DNA of 64,000 nt from JADJWR01 sp963847675 (GTDB lineage: Bacteria > Pseudomonadota > Gammaproteobacteria > Burkholderiales > Burkholderiaceae_F): positions 1 to 64,000 of the forward strand of contig CAWKAP010000005.1 in NCBI GenBank assembly GCA_963847675.1, given 5' to 3'. The notes below the pieces were generated by a model. The model was not told the origin of the DNA and ran no database searches. It was given only the letters and a program-made list of their open reading frames with translations. Positions 17,625 to 26,799 of the stretch are shown one piece after another. Every line of letters starts with the position of its first letter. Within the stretch, counting starts at the first letter, position 1. Position numbers and translations under genes: made by a program.

Positions 17625-19805
17625 TCAGCGTACTGCGGTTTCGATGTGGCGCGCAGCGGCGGGTGTGGCCAGCGCTGTAAGCGCGGCCGCGTCGGCCGCA
17701 GAGACTGCCGGCACAACGATCGCGGCGGGCGCGGCGGCCTTCGGCGCCGGCGTGCCGCCGTGGATCGAGGCGATGATCGGCACGATCAGCAGCGCGACGA
17801 TGTTGATGATCTTGATCAGCGGGTTGACCGCCGGGCCGGCGGTGTCCTTGTAGGGGTCGCCGACCGTGTCGCCGGTGACCGCCGCCTTGTGCGCGTCTGA
17901 CCCCTTGCCGCCGTGGTGGCCTTCCTCGATGTACTTCTTGGCGTTGTCCCACGCGCCGCCGCCGGTGGTCATCGAGATGGCGACGAACAGGCCGGTGACG
18001 ATCGTGCCCATCAGTACGCCGCCGAGCGCCTCCGGTCCGAGAATGACGCCGACCAGGATCGGCACCAGTACCGGCAGGATCGACGGGATCATCATCTCCT
18101 TGATCGCCGAGGTGGTCAGCATGTCGACCGCACGGCTGTAATCGGGCTTGCCCGTGCCTTCCATGATTCCCGGGATCTCGCGGAACTGGCGGCGCACTTC
18201 CTCGACCACGCTTCCTGCGGCGCGGCCGACCGCCTCCATCGCCATGGCGCCGAACAGGAACGGAATCAGCCCGCCGATGAACAGGCCGACGATCACCATG
18301 TGGTTCGACAGGTCGAAGGTCACTTTGAGTCCGGCCTGCTCGAGCCCGCCGGTGTAGTCGGCGAACAGCACCAGCGCGGCCAGGCCCGCCGAGCCGATCG
18401 CGTAGCCCTTGGTCACCGCCTTGGTGGTGTTGCCCACCGCGTCGAGCGGGTCAGTGATCGCGCGCACTTCCTTCGGCAGGCCGGCCATCTCGGCGATGCC
18501 GCCGGCGTTGTCGGTGATCGGGCCGTAGGCGTCGAGCGCAACGATGATGCCGGTCATCGACAGCATGGCCGTGGCGGCCACGGCGATGCCGTACAGGCCG
18601 GCCAGCGAGTACGAGGCGAGGATCGCGGCCGAGATGGCCAGCACGGGCCAGGCGCAGGCCTTCATCGACACGGCGATGCCGGCGATGATGTTGGTGGCGT
18701 GCCCGGTGGTCGAGGCCTGCGCGACGTACTTGACCGGCGCGAACTGGGTGCCGGTGTAGTACTCGGTGATGTAGACGAGCGCGGCGGTCAGGACCAGCCC
18801 GACCACTGCCGACAGGTACAGGTTCATCACCGTGACGCCGCCACTGGCAGCCACCGGGCCGAGGATCCAGTTGGTCACCGGGTAGAACAGCACCAGCGAG
18901 ATGACGCCGGCGACGAGCAGTCCGCGGTAGAGCGCGTTCATGATCTTGCCGCCCTCGCGTGCCTTGACGAAGAAACAGCCGAGGATCGACGAGATGATCG
19001 ATACGCCGGAGATGACCAGCGGATAGATGATCCCGGCCTCGCCGGCGTCCTTGAAGAAGAAGCCGCCGATCAGCATGGTGGCGATCACGGTCACGGCAAA
19101 CGTCTCGAACAGGTCGGCCGCCATGCCGGCGCAGTCGCCGACGTTGTCGCCGACGTTGTCGGCGATCACCGCCGGGTTGCGCGGATCGTCCTCCGGGATG
19201 CCGGCCTCGACCTTGCCCACCAGGTCGGCACCGACGTCGGCGCCCTTGGTGAAGATGCCGCCGCCCAGCCGGGCGAAGATCGAGATCAGCGACGCGCCGA
19301 ATGCGAAGCCGATCATCGGGTGCAGCAGTTCACGGGTGCTGGCCGCCGCGTGCGTGGACTTCAGGATCCAGTAGAAGCCCGCCACGCCGATCAGGCCGAG
19401 GCCGACCACCAGCAGGCCGGTGATGGCACCGCCGCGGAAGGCGATGTTGAGCGCCGCGTTCAGCCCTTCCGTGGCTGCCTGCGCGGTTCGCACGTTGGCG
19501 CGCACCGACACGTTCATGCCGATGTAGCCGGCCGCCCCCGACAGCACGGCGCCGAGCACGAAGCCGATCGCCGTCCACAGGCCGAGCTGGGGGACAACGC
19601 CGATGATGATCGCCAGCACGACACCGACGATCGCGATGGTGCGGTACTGGCGGTTCAGGTAAGCCTGCGCGCCTTGTTGTACGGCGGCGGCGATCTCCTG
19701 CATCCGAGCATTGCCCGCGGGCTGCTTCAGGATCCAGGAAATCGACCACGCGCCGAAAACCAAGGCCGCCAGCCCGCAGAGCAGGGCAAGAGCCAATCCA
19801 GACAT
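17625..19805 (-). CDS. hppA: membrane-bound proton-translocating pyrophosphatase
   Basis: This 726-residue integral membrane protein couples PPi hydrolysis to cation export. The substrate loop is intact (GADVGADLVGKVE and the following NPAVIADNVGDNVGD), as are the C-terminal Asp/Lys motifs (GGAWDNAKKYIE, GDTVGDPYKDT). Lys462 in GNTTKA occupies the position that, in studied family members, is Ala in K+-dependent pumps and Lys in K+-independent H+ pumps, so a K+-independent H+ pump is predicted. The start ATG 19805 follows AGGAGA. It precedes the OmpA-like gene and lies downstream of adk and pfp on the same strand. Confidence 0.95.
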   Translation of the reverse strand: MSGLALALLCGLAALVFGAWSISWILKQPAGNARMQEIAAAVQQGAQAYLNRQYRTIAIVGVVLAIIIGVVPQLGLWTAIGFVLGAVLSGAAGYIGMNVSVRANVRTAQAATEGLNAALNIAFRGGAITGLLVVGLGLIGVAGFYWILKSTHAAASTRELLHPMIGFAFGASLISIFARLGGGIFTKGADVGADLVGKVEAGIPEDDPRNPAVIADNVGDNVGDCAGMAADLFETFAVTVIATMLIGGFFFKDAGEAGIIYPLVISGVSIISSILGCFFVKAREGGKIMNALYRGLLVAGVISLVLFYPVTNWILGPVAASGGVTVMNLYLSAVVGLVLTAALVYITEYYTGTQFAPVKYVAQASTTGHATNIIAGIAVSMKACAWPVLAISAAILASYSLAGLYGIAVAATAMLSMTGIIVALDAYGPITDNAGGIAEMAGLPKEVRAITDPLDAVGNTTKAVTKGYAIGSAGLAALVLFADYTGGLEQAGLKVTFDLSNHMVIVGLFIGGLIPFLFGAMAMEAVGRAAGSVVEEVRRQFREIPGIMEGTGKPDYSRAVDMLTTSAIKEMMIPSILPVLVPILVGVILGPEALGGVLMGTIVTGLFVAISMTTGGGAWDNAKKYIEEGHHGGKGSDAHKAAVTGDTVGDPYKDTAGPAVNPLIKIINIVALLIVPIIASIHGGTPAPKAAAPAAIVVPAVSAADAAALTALATPAAARHIETAVR

Positions 19806-19880
19806 GGGAATCTCCTAACTGATGGACGGGTAGGGTGAATCGTGCAACGTGCAACGTGAAGCGAAAAAAGTGAAAGGCGG

Positions 19881-20534
19881 TCAGTTCAGCGCATCGAAAA
19901 CCCGCTGGCGGATCTCTTCGACCGTGCCGCGGCCCCGGACCTTGCGATAACGGGGCGCGGCGGGGTCGCCGGTGGCGGCCCACTTCGAGTAGTAGTCGAT
20001 CAGTACGCTGGTCTGCGCGTGGTAGACCTCGAGGCGCTTGCGCACGACGGCTTCCATGTCGTCGTCGCGCTGGATCAGCGGCTCGCCGGTGACATCGTCG
20101 CGGCCAGCCGTCTTCGGCGGGTTGTACTTGGCGTGGTAGGTGCGGCCGCTGGCCAGGTGCACGCGTCGGCCGCCCATGCGTTCGATGATGTCCTCGTCGG
20201 GCACGTCGATCTCGAGCACCACGTCAATTCTTACGCCGGCAGCCTTCATCGCTTCGGCCTGCGGGATCGTGCGCGGGAAGCCGTCGAAGAGATACCCGGC
20301 GGCGCAGTCCGGCTCGCGCAGCCGCTCCTTGACCAGACTGACGATGATGTCGTCGGACACGAGCTGGCCGGCGTCCATCACCATCTTCGCGGCCTTCCCG
20401 AGCGGCGTGCCGGCCTTGACGGCGGCGCGCAGCATGTCTCCGGTAGAGATCTGCGGAATGCCGAACCGGTCGCAGATGAAGGCGGCCTGGGTTCCTTTGC
20501 CCGCTCCGGGCGGCCCGAGCAAAATGATCCGCAT
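19881..20534 (-). CDS. adk: adenylate kinase
   Basis: The 217-residue enzyme interconverts ATP + AMP and 2 ADP. The P-loop GPPGAGKGTQ is at residues 7-16, followed by the NMP-binding segment (STGDMLRAAV) and DGFPRT. The LID (GRTYHAKYNPPK) lacks the four Cys of zinc-binding forms, as in other proteobacteria. It sits between pfp and hppA; it removes AMP and links ATP to PPi metabolism. The last 75 bases before hppA contain no gene. Confidence 0.97.
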   Translation of the reverse strand: MRIILLGPPGAGKGTQAAFICDRFGIPQISTGDMLRAAVKAGTPLGKAAKMVMDAGQLVSDDIIVSLVKERLREPDCAAGYLFDGFPRTIPQAEAMKAAGVRIDVVLEIDVPDEDIIERMGGRRVHLASGRTYHAKYNPPKTAGRDDVTGEPLIQRDDDMEAVVRKRLEVYHAQTSVLIDYYSKWAATGDPAAPRYRKVRGRGTVEEIRQRVFDALN

Positions 20535-20637
20535 CCCCCTCCGTGCCCCAGTCTCGGTTCTTCTTCGCCACCGGCGCGCCCCTCGCCGGCAAGGCCCGGA
20601 AGTTTAACCGCTTTGCCTGCCCCGCTTCACTCGGCGG

Positions 20638-21915
20638 CTAGCCCTTTGGCCAGGCCGGAAGCTTCCTGCGCACGGCGACGTTCTTCAGCACGACATAGCT
20701 CGGCAGGCCGTCCTTGTACGGTGGATAGTCCTCGCCCTGAATCAGCGGCGCCAGGTACGCGCGGCCCTTGGGCGTGACACCGAAGCCGTCGCCGGTGATG
20801 AAGTCGCGCGGCATCTTGTGTTCCTTGTTGGCCACCTCGGCCAGCGAAGCGGTGCCGATCTTCCACCGGTAAGGCCGGTTCGACGTGCGCACGATCGCCG
20901 GCATCACGGCGTTGGCGCCCTTCAGGGCCAGCTCGACCGCTGCCTTGCCCACGGCATAGGCCTGCTGCAGGTCGGTCCGGGCGGCGACGTGTCGTGCCGA
21001 GCGCTGCAGGTAATCCGACACCGCCCAGTGCATCTTCAGCTTCAGCTCGCTCTTGACGAGGTTGGCGATCACCGGCGCCACGCCACCCAGTTGCGCGTGG
21101 CCGAAAGCGTCGCGCAGGCCCTGGTCGGCGACGAAGCTGCCGTCCGGCGCATGCAGGCCTTCGGAAACCACCACCGTGCAGTAGCCGTGCGCATCGACCT
21201 TGGCCTTCACGGCGGCGAGGAACTTCTGCTGGTCGAGCGGAATCTCCGGGAACAGGATCACCAGCGGCAGCGGGTGCGCCTTCGTGTCGGCCAGCGCCGC
21301 GGCGGCGGCGATCCAGCCGGCATGCCGGCCCATGACCTCGAGCACGAACACCTTGGTCGAGGTCGAGGCCATCGAGGCCACGTCCATGCTCGCCTCGCGC
21401 GTGGACACCGCGACGTACTTGGCCACCGAGCCGAAGCCCGGGCAGTTGTCGGTGATCGGCAGGTCATTGTCGATGGTCTTCGGCACATGAATCGCCTGCA
21501 GCGGATAGCCCAGCGTTGCCGACAGCTGCGAGACCTTCAGGCAGGTGTCGGCGGAGTCGCCGCCGCCGTTGTAGAAGAAGTAGCCGATGTCGTGCGCCTT
21601 GAAGACCTCGATCAGCCGCTCGTACTGCGCGCGGTCCTGCTCCAGGCTTTTCAGCTTGTAGCGGCACGAGCCGAAGGCGCCGCCGGGGGTGTGCCTGAGC
21701 GCCGCGACCGCCGCCGGCGACTCGCGGCTGGTATCGATCAGGTCTTCGTGCAATGCGCCGAGGATGCCGTTGCGCCCGGCCAAGACCTTGCCGATGCGGT
21801 CCTTGTGCTTGCGGGCCGTCTCGATCACGCCGGCGGCGCTCGCGTTGATCACCGACGTCACGCCGCCGGACTGGGCGTAGAAGGCGTTGCGGGGGGCGGC
21901 TTTCGCGCGCGGCAT
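20638..21915 (-). CDS. pfp: PPi-dependent 6-phosphofructokinase
   Basis: The 425-residue enzyme phosphorylates fructose-6-phosphate reversibly with pyrophosphate. Diagnostic motifs are PKTIDND, where Lys replaces the Gly of ATP enzymes, NGGGDSADT with Asp in the phosphate-donor loop, and MGRHAGWIAA for substrate binding. Length fits the PPi type. It is followed at 104 bases by adk, then hppA. PPi-PFK plus a PPi-driven pump lets the cell save ATP and run this step toward gluconeogenesis. No ATP-dependent PFK is in the window. Confidence 0.93.
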   Translation of the reverse strand: MPRAKAAPRNAFYAQSGGVTSVINASAAGVIETARKHKDRIGKVLAGRNGILGALHEDLIDTSRESPAAVAALRHTPGGAFGSCRYKLKSLEQDRAQYERLIEVFKAHDIGYFFYNGGGDSADTCLKVSQLSATLGYPLQAIHVPKTIDNDLPITDNCPGFGSVAKYVAVSTREASMDVASMASTSTKVFVLEVMGRHAGWIAAAAALADTKAHPLPLVILFPEIPLDQQKFLAAVKAKVDAHGYCTVVVSEGLHAPDGSFVADQGLRDAFGHAQLGGVAPVIANLVKSELKLKMHWAVSDYLQRSARHVAARTDLQQAYAVGKAAVELALKGANAVMPAIVRTSNRPYRWKIGTASLAEVANKEHKMPRDFITGDGFGVTPKGRAYLAPLIQGEDYPPYKDGLPSYVVLKNVAVRRKLPAWPKG

Positions 21916-21987
21916 CGTCGATCTCCTCTTGCGTTTCGGTTTCCAGGGCGGATTTTAGAAGCCGGTCCTCGCGGCGTCCGGAGTCAC

Positions 21988-22134
21988 TCCATTCGGACTG
22001 ACTCCATGTTGAGCACATTGTGGTTTCGGCCGGGCGCTGGCGTGCCCTTGACTTGCCTGCGGCAAGTCAGCCTGCACCGCAATGTGCCCACCGGATTCAG
22101 TCCATTCGGACTGACTCCATGTTGAGCACATTGT
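21988..22134. repeat. 34-bp direct repeat of the substrate-binding-protein 3' end
   Basis: The same 34 bases occur at 21988-22021 and at 22101-22134, 113 bases apart. The right copy encodes the last residues of the downstream ABC gene (DNVLNMESVRMD, stop). The left copy, on the same strand, encodes the same peptide and ends in its own stop (VRME, stop) though no gene precedes it. The sequences between the copies are unrelated. It may be the remnant of a tandem paralogue lost by recombination. Confidence 0.85.
22049..22069 (-). terminator. hairpin downstream of the substrate-binding-protein gene
   Basis: A perfect 9-bp stem, TGACTTGCC and GGCAAGTCA, has a 3-base loop TGC, 28 bases past the ABC gene stop. 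There is no T-run on the minus strand, so termination would be weak. Confidence 0.4.
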
Positions 22135-23677
22135 CAGCGCGATGTGCGACGGTGACGCTGCTGCGCATCGCCCACGGGATCATCTGGCGATGCAGGGGCA
22201 CGTGGTGCACCTGCGCGTTGTGCTCCTTGAGCGCGTCCCAGACGAGCTGCCGTCGCTTCTCCGGGTTCATCTCGACCGCGGCGGCGTCGATCAGCGCGTC
22301 GAGCCTGGGGTTGGCGTAGCGGCCATAGTTGAAGCTGCCGTTGCCGGTCTTCTCGTCCGGTGAACGCAGCACGGGCGACAGCGTGGTCTGCGCGTCGGTG
22401 ATCGCCCCGCCCCAGCCGAGCATGAAGAAGCTGGTGTCGTGCTTCTCCAGCTTGGGGAAGTACGTGGCGCGCGGCTGCGTCGTCACCTTGGTCTGGATGC
22501 CGACCCGCGTGAGCATGGCCGCGACCGCGATGCAGATCTCCTCGTCGTTGACGTAGCGGTTGTTCGGGCAGTCGAGCGTGACCTCGAAGCCGTTCGGGTA
22601 GCCGGCCTCGGCAAGAAGCTGCCGTGCCTTCGCCTGGTCATAGGGCAGCCGCTGCTCGATCTCGGGCGAGGAAGGCAGCGTCGACGGCGTCATGCCGCCG
22701 GTGGGAAGCGCCGAGCCGCGCATCGTTCTCGCGCGGATCGCCTCGATGTCGATCGCGTGATACACGGCCTGGCGCACGCGCACGTCCTTGAATGGATTCC
22801 TTCCCTTCACGTTCGAGTACAGCAGTTCGTCGCGCCGCTGGTCGAAGCCGAAGAAGACGACCCGGTTTTCCTGGCCGCGCACGACCTTGGTTTCCTTGTT
22901 CGCTTCCAGCCGCGCGAGGTCCTGCGGCGGCGGGTCGAGAACGAAGTCGATCTGCCCGGACAGCAGCGCCGCCGTGCGCGTGGCGTCGGCGCTGACCTGG
23001 GTGTACACGACCTCGGTGACGTTGCCCGGCGCGCGGCCCTCCTGCGCGCCCCACCAGTCGGGGTTGCGCTTCAGGACCGTCTTCACGCCCGGCTCGCGCG
23101 ACACGAGCATCCAGGCGCCGGTGCCGTTGGCGTTGCGCGACGCGTAGGTCTCCTCCTTGCCCTTGAAGTCGAGCGGCCGCTCGACCTTGTTCTTCACCGC
23201 CCACGCCTTGCTCATGATGTAGATCGTGGTGGCGTGCTCGAGCGTCACCGGGTTCGGCTTGTCCTGCACGAACTCGACCGTGTAGTCGTCGATCCTGCGC
23301 GGCTTGCCGACCGGCACCGCGTACTGGCGCAGCTGTGAGTTCGGGTGCTGTGCCCGCTCGTACGAGAAGACGACGTCGTCGGCCGTGAGCGGCGAGCCGT
23401 CGTGGAACCTGACGCCCTTGCGCAGGTTGAAGCGCCAGGTCGACGCATTGACCTGCTGCCAGCTCAGCGCCAGGCCCGGAACCAGCCGCAAGGCGTTGTC
23501 GCGCATCACCAGCGTGTCGTGCACCGACTGCGAGAACATGTTGGTGAGACCCTCGTTCTGCGAGTACGGGTCGGCCGTCTGCGGGTCGCCCTGCGAGGCC
23601 CAGCGCAGCGTCTTGGCTGCGACCGGCGCGGTGAGCAGCGCGGCGACCAGCGCCAGCGCGAAGCCAAAGTGCTTCAT
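22097..23677 (-). CDS. peptide/opine-type ABC transporter substrate-binding protein (SBP family 5)
   Basis: The 526-residue protein has a Sec signal (residues 1-21, ending APVAA) and the family 5 pattern: KTLRWASQGDPQTADPYSQN at the mature start, FNLRKGVRFHDGSPLTADDV, and a C-terminal dimer-like lobe. These periplasmic proteins bind di- or oligopeptides, nickel or opines. No permease or ATPase genes adjoin it; the only ATPase trace in the window is the broken copy at 2320. It may work with a transporter elsewhere. Its 3' end is duplicated downstream. Confidence 0.9.
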   Translation of the reverse strand: MKHFGFALALVAALLTAPVAAKTLRWASQGDPQTADPYSQNEGLTNMFSQSVHDTLVMRDNALRLVPGLALSWQQVNASTWRFNLRKGVRFHDGSPLTADDVVFSYERAQHPNSQLRQYAVPVGKPRRIDDYTVEFVQDKPNPVTLEHATTIYIMSKAWAVKNKVERPLDFKGKEETYASRNANGTGAWMLVSREPGVKTVLKRNPDWWGAQEGRAPGNVTEVVYTQVSADATRTAALLSGQIDFVLDPPPQDLARLEANKETKVVRGQENRVVFFGFDQRRDELLYSNVKGRNPFKDVRVRQAVYHAIDIEAIRARTMRGSALPTGGMTPSTLPSSPEIEQRLPYDQAKARQLLAEAGYPNGFEVTLDCPNNRYVNDEEICIAVAAMLTRVGIQTKVTTQPRATYFPKLEKHDTSFFMLGWGGAITDAQTTLSPVLRSPDEKTGNGSFNYGRYANPRLDALIDAAAVEMNPEKRRQLVWDALKEHNAQVHHVPLHRQMIPWAMRSSVTVAHRADNVLNMESVRMD

Positions 23678-23713
23678 CGAATTCTCCAGGGGCGAGAAAC
23701 GGCGGCGCCGAGT

Positions 23714-24478
23714 CTAGCGGCGGTTCATGAGCGCGCGCACCGCGTCGAGATCTGCAGGAGTATCGACGCCCGGCGGCAGCGAATCGGTCAGTGGAAGCAC
23801 GGCGATGCCAAAGCCGTGCCACAGGGCGCGCAGCTGCTCGAGGTTCTCCTGTTCCTCGATCGGCGCCCGCGGCAGGCGCGGAAAGCGGCGCAGGAAGCCG
23901 GCGCGGTACGCGTACAGGCCAACGTGCCGCCACGCCGGCAGGCCGGCGGGCAGGCGCTCGCGGGTGACGGCGAAAGCGTCACGGGCCCAAGGGATCGGCG
24001 CGCGCGAGAACAGCAGCGCGCGTCCGCTCGCATCGCTGACCACCTTGACGATGTTCGGGTTGAAGAACTCGCTCGCATCGGCCAGCGGATGGGCTGCGGT
24101 GGCCAGCGCGCATTCGGTCCGCTGCCCGAGGAGGTCGGCGACCCGCGCAATGACTTCTGGGGGGAGCAGCGGCTCGTCGCCCTGGACGTTGACGACGATC
24201 GTCTCGTCGGCCAGTTGCAGTACGTCGGCGGCCTCGGCGAGCCGGTCGGTTCCGGTGGCGTGGTCAGCGCGAGTGAGCACGACCTCGACATCGAAGTTGC
24301 GGCAGACGGCCATCACTTCGTCGCTGTCGGTCGCGACGACGACACGCGCCGCACCGCTGTCGGCCGCGCGGCGCGCGGCGCGGACCACCATCGGCTGCCC
24401 GCCCAGGTCGACCAGCGGCTTGCGCGGCAGCCGGGTCGAGGCGAGCCGCGCCGGAACGATGACGACGAAGCCCCCCAT
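23714..24478 (-). CDS. kdsB: 3-deoxy-manno-octulosonate cytidylyltransferase
   Basis: The 254-residue enzyme activates Kdo with CTP for lipid A-core synthesis. Hallmarks are PARLASTRLPRKPL at the N-terminus, VVVATDSDEV and NVQGDEPLL with the metal-binding Asp. It follows the Trm112-like gene by 10 bases and belongs to the conserved betaproteobacterial cluster exbB-exbD-lpxK-trm112-kdsB. It acts in the cytosol. Confidence 0.96.
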   Translation of the reverse strand: MGGFVVIVPARLASTRLPRKPLVDLGGQPMVVRAARRAADSGAARVVVATDSDEVMAVCRNFDVEVVLTRADHATGTDRLAEAADVLQLADETIVVNVQGDEPLLPPEVIARVADLLGQRTECALATAAHPLADASEFFNPNIVKVVSDASGRALLFSRAPIPWARDAFAVTRERLPAGLPAWRHVGLYAYRAGFLRRFPRLPRAPIEEQENLEQLRALWHGFGIAVLPLTDSLPPGVDTPADLDAVRALMNRR

Positions 24479-24488
24479 CGGAGGGACG

Positions 24489-24680
24489 TCAGCTTTCGCC
24501 GACCGAGGCGCCCGGCTCGTCGAGGCGGCGGGCTTCGCTTTCGAGCAGCACGGCGATGCCGTCGCGGATCGGATAGGCCAGTCCGGCGGAACGCGAGATC
24601 AGTTCCTGGCGATTGCGGTCGTACTCGAGCCTGCCCTTGGTGACGGGGCAGACCAGGATCTCAAGCAGGCGATGGTCCAT
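24489..24680 (-). CDS. Trm112-like small protein (UPF0434/YcaR)
   Basis: The 63-residue protein starts MDHRLLEILVCPVTKG and has the closing LAYPIRDGIAVLLE-x-EAR of the YcaR family. Only one Cys of the usual pair is kept (CPVTKG), which also occurs in some betaproteobacteria, so zinc binding is unlikely. Family members activate or stabilise partner methyltransferases in other domains of life; the role in bacteria is not settled. It overlaps the end of lpxK by 20 bases, so the two are coupled. Confidence 0.93.
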   Translation of the reverse strand: MDHRLLEILVCPVTKGRLEYDRNRQELISRSAGLAYPIRDGIAVLLESEARRLDEPGASVGES

Positions 24681-25740
24681 CGTTGGCGCGCTCCGCGCGA
24701 TGCGACTTGGGCGTGATCTTCGCTTCGATGAGGTCGAGCAGCGCCGGGTCGACCCGCGTGCGGAGGCTGACCGCGCACAGGCGACCGTCGGTCTTCAGCC
24801 CGGCGTTCGTGAGGCATTTTACGGCGTCCTTCTCGGTCATCAGCCCGACATCGAATTCGCGCCCGTGGAAGGGATTGACCGAGAAGTCGTAGTGATCCGG
24901 CAGCGCAATCGCCTCGAAGGTCAGGCCGGCGGCGCGCAGCATGGCGAAGAAGCGGTCCGGGGTGCCGATGCCGGCCGCGGCGACCACGCGCGTGCCCTTG
25001 CCGCGATGTTCCTCGACCAGCGCCGACAGCGGCGCGCGCCGGCGCGGATCGGCGAGCGCATAGACCTCGTCGAGGTCACTGTCCATGGTGAACACCTGGC
25101 CCTGGATTCGCACGGGTGGCACATCGCCGTTGAGCACCACGGCATCGACCGTCTTCAGCCGTTGCGGGGAGTCGCGCAGCGGCCCGGCCGGAAGCAGCCA
25201 GCCGTTGCCGATGCCGCGAAAATGAAGCACGGCGATCTCGACGTCACGGGCCAGGCGGGGGTGCTGCAGTCCATCGTCGCAGACGATCACGTCGCACTTG
25301 GGATTCAGCGAATGCAGGACGCGCGCGGCCGCGACGCGGTCGGCGCCGACCACCACGGGCACGGCGCCGGCCTGCGCGATCAGCAGCGGTTCGTCGCCGA
25401 CCTCATCCGCGCGCGCCCCGGCTTCGACCGGACGGACATCGGCGGACCTGCGCCCGTAGCCGCGCGAGATCACGCCCGGCCTCCAGCCGCGCGCCTTCAG
25501 CTCGCGCACCAGCTCGATGACGAGCGGCGTCTTGCCCGTCCCTCCTGCGTAGAGGTTGCCGACCACGATGACCGGCAACCCGATCCGCCAGGATTTCAGC
25601 AGCCCGGCGCGATACAGGCTCCCATGCAGCGCATGGCCGGCGCCGTAGAGCAACGACAAGGGCAGCAGCGCGCAGGCGAGCGGCCCTCGCCCGGTCCACG
25701 CGCGCGTCAGGGCTTGTTCGAGGCGTGCTCGCTTGTTCAT
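24661..25740 (-). CDS. lpxK: tetraacyldisaccharide 4'-kinase
   Basis: The 359-residue enzyme phosphorylates the 4' position of the lipid A precursor. An N-terminal membrane-associating segment (LACALLPLSLLYGAGHAL) precedes the P-loop region (VGNLYAGGTGKTP) and the second motif DDGLQH. It begins 17 bases before exbD's stop in cluster order (ATG 25740, exbD stop at 25757). It acts at the inner leaflet of the inner membrane. Confidence 0.96.
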   Translation of the reverse strand: MNKRARLEQALTRAWTGRGPLACALLPLSLLYGAGHALHGSLYRAGLLKSWRIGLPVIVVGNLYAGGTGKTPLVIELVRELKARGWRPGVISRGYGRRSADVRPVEAGARADEVGDEPLLIAQAGAVPVVVGADRVAAARVLHSLNPKCDVIVCDDGLQHPRLARDVEIAVLHFRGIGNGWLLPAGPLRDSPQRLKTVDAVVLNGDVPPVRIQGQVFTMDSDLDEVYALADPRRRAPLSALVEEHRGKGTRVVAAAGIGTPDRFFAMLRAAGLTFEAIALPDHYDFSVNPFHGREFDVGLMTEKDAVKCLTNAGLKTDGRLCAVSLRTRVDPALLDLIEAKITPKSHRAERANDGPSPA

Positions 25741-25756
25741 TGCCGCCGGCGATGGG

Positions 25757-26185
25757 TCACCGCGCGGCGGCGGGATTCGTGCGCTCGGTGACGAAGCTGA
25801 TGCGTGAGAGCCCGGCCAGTCTTGCTGCCTCCATCACGTTCACGACCGCCTGGTGCGGGGCCTGCGCGTCGGCGTGGATGACCACCATCGGTTCGTTCAG
25901 GCCCTGGGCCGCCTGCGTCAGCGCCTTGGCCACCGCTTCGGGGTCGGTGTTCGGCAGCACGATCCGGTCCAGCGCGAAGCGCCCGTCGGCGCCGACGCCG
26001 ACCACGATTTCGTTGACGCGCACATCGGTCGGGTTGGCCTGCGCGCTCGGCAAATGCAGCCGCAGTTCGCTGTAGCGCGAGTAAGTGGTGCTGACCGCCA
26101 GAAAGATGAGCACGATCAGCATCACATCGATCAGGGGAACCAGGTTCAGTTCAGGTTCCTCGTCGAGGGGTCGGCGGAATCTCAT
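25757..26185 (-). CDS. exbD: ExbD/TolR-type biopolymer transporter subunit
   Basis: The 142-residue protein has a single N-terminal helix with the essential membrane Asp (NLVPLIDVMLIVLIFLA) and a periplasmic domain. With ExbB it forms a proton-driven motor that energises TonB- or Tol-type outer-membrane work. The start overlaps the exbB stop (ATGA). In this gene order the pair is not beside tonB and may serve lipid or envelope transport. Confidence 0.95.
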   Translation of the reverse strand: MRFRRPLDEEPELNLVPLIDVMLIVLIFLAVSTTYSRYSELRLHLPSAQANPTDVRVNEIVVGVGADGRFALDRIVLPNTDPEAVAKALTQAAQGLNEPMVVIHADAQAPHQAVVNVMEAARLAGLSRISFVTERTNPAAAR

Positions 26186-26799
26186 CGCGGGGCGTCGTCG
26201 TAGCGGTCTGCGAAAAGGACTTCGAGCAGCTGCTGCGCCTGGTCTTCCATGGCGACCAGATATTCCTCGATGCGCGCCTTGTAGTGGCGGTAGAACATCA
26301 CGGCCGGAACCGCGACGATGATGCCAAACGCCGTGCAGTACAGGGCGATTGAAATACCGTGCGCCAGCTGCTGCGGGTTCGAGCCGGCCTGCTGCGACGC
26401 GAATATCTCGATCATGCCGATCACGGTGCCGAGCAGGCCGAGCAGCGGCGCAATCGACCCGATCGAGCCGAGCAGCGAAAGGTAGCGCGACAGATCGTGC
26501 GCAACGTGCCCGCCCGTGTTGGCCACCGCGGCGCCGGCGATCGCGCGCGGCGCCCGAACGTTTCGCAGCGCGGCGGCGAGAACCCGGCCAAGCGGGGAGT
26601 TTGCCTCCAGCCTGATGATGACCTCGGGCGTGATCTGGCGCCGCGAATGCAGCGACAGGACGTCCCTGAGCAGCGTCGCCGGCAGGATGTTCCTCCGCCG
26701 CAGAGAAACGCCGCGCTCGATGATCAGCGCCAGGGCCACGATGGAGGCGATGATCAGCGGCCAGATTGGCCAGCCGATCGCTTGTACGATCGCAAACAC
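26182..26799 (-). CDS. exbB: ExbB/MotA-TolQ-type proton channel subunit
   Basis: GTG 26799 is chosen because family proteins begin MFAIVQA-x-GWPIWPL; an upstream ATG at 26931 would add about 44 unrelated residues. The 205-residue product has three membrane helices (about 10-30, 115-140, 155-180) with the conserved GLLGTVIGMIEIF segment. It is the promoter-proximal gene of exbB-exbD-lpxK-trm112-kdsB. No strong Shine-Dalgarno precedes the GTG. Confidence 0.92.
   Translation of the reverse strand: MFAIVQAIGWPIWPLIIASIVALALIIERGVSLRRRNILPATLLRDVLSLHSRRQITPEVIIRLEANSPLGRVLAAALRNVRAPRAIAGAAVANTGGHVAHDLSRYLSLLGSIGSIAPLLGLLGTVIGMIEIFASQQAGSNPQQLAHGISIALYCTAFGIIVAVPAVMFYRHYKARIEEYLVAMEDQAQQLLEVLFADRYDDAPR

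Noticed and set aside
17913..19838. 641-codon plus-strand frame opposite hppA
   Set aside because: Antisense of a highly conserved membrane pyrophosphatase; Asp/His/Gly-rich repeats typical of complement frames.
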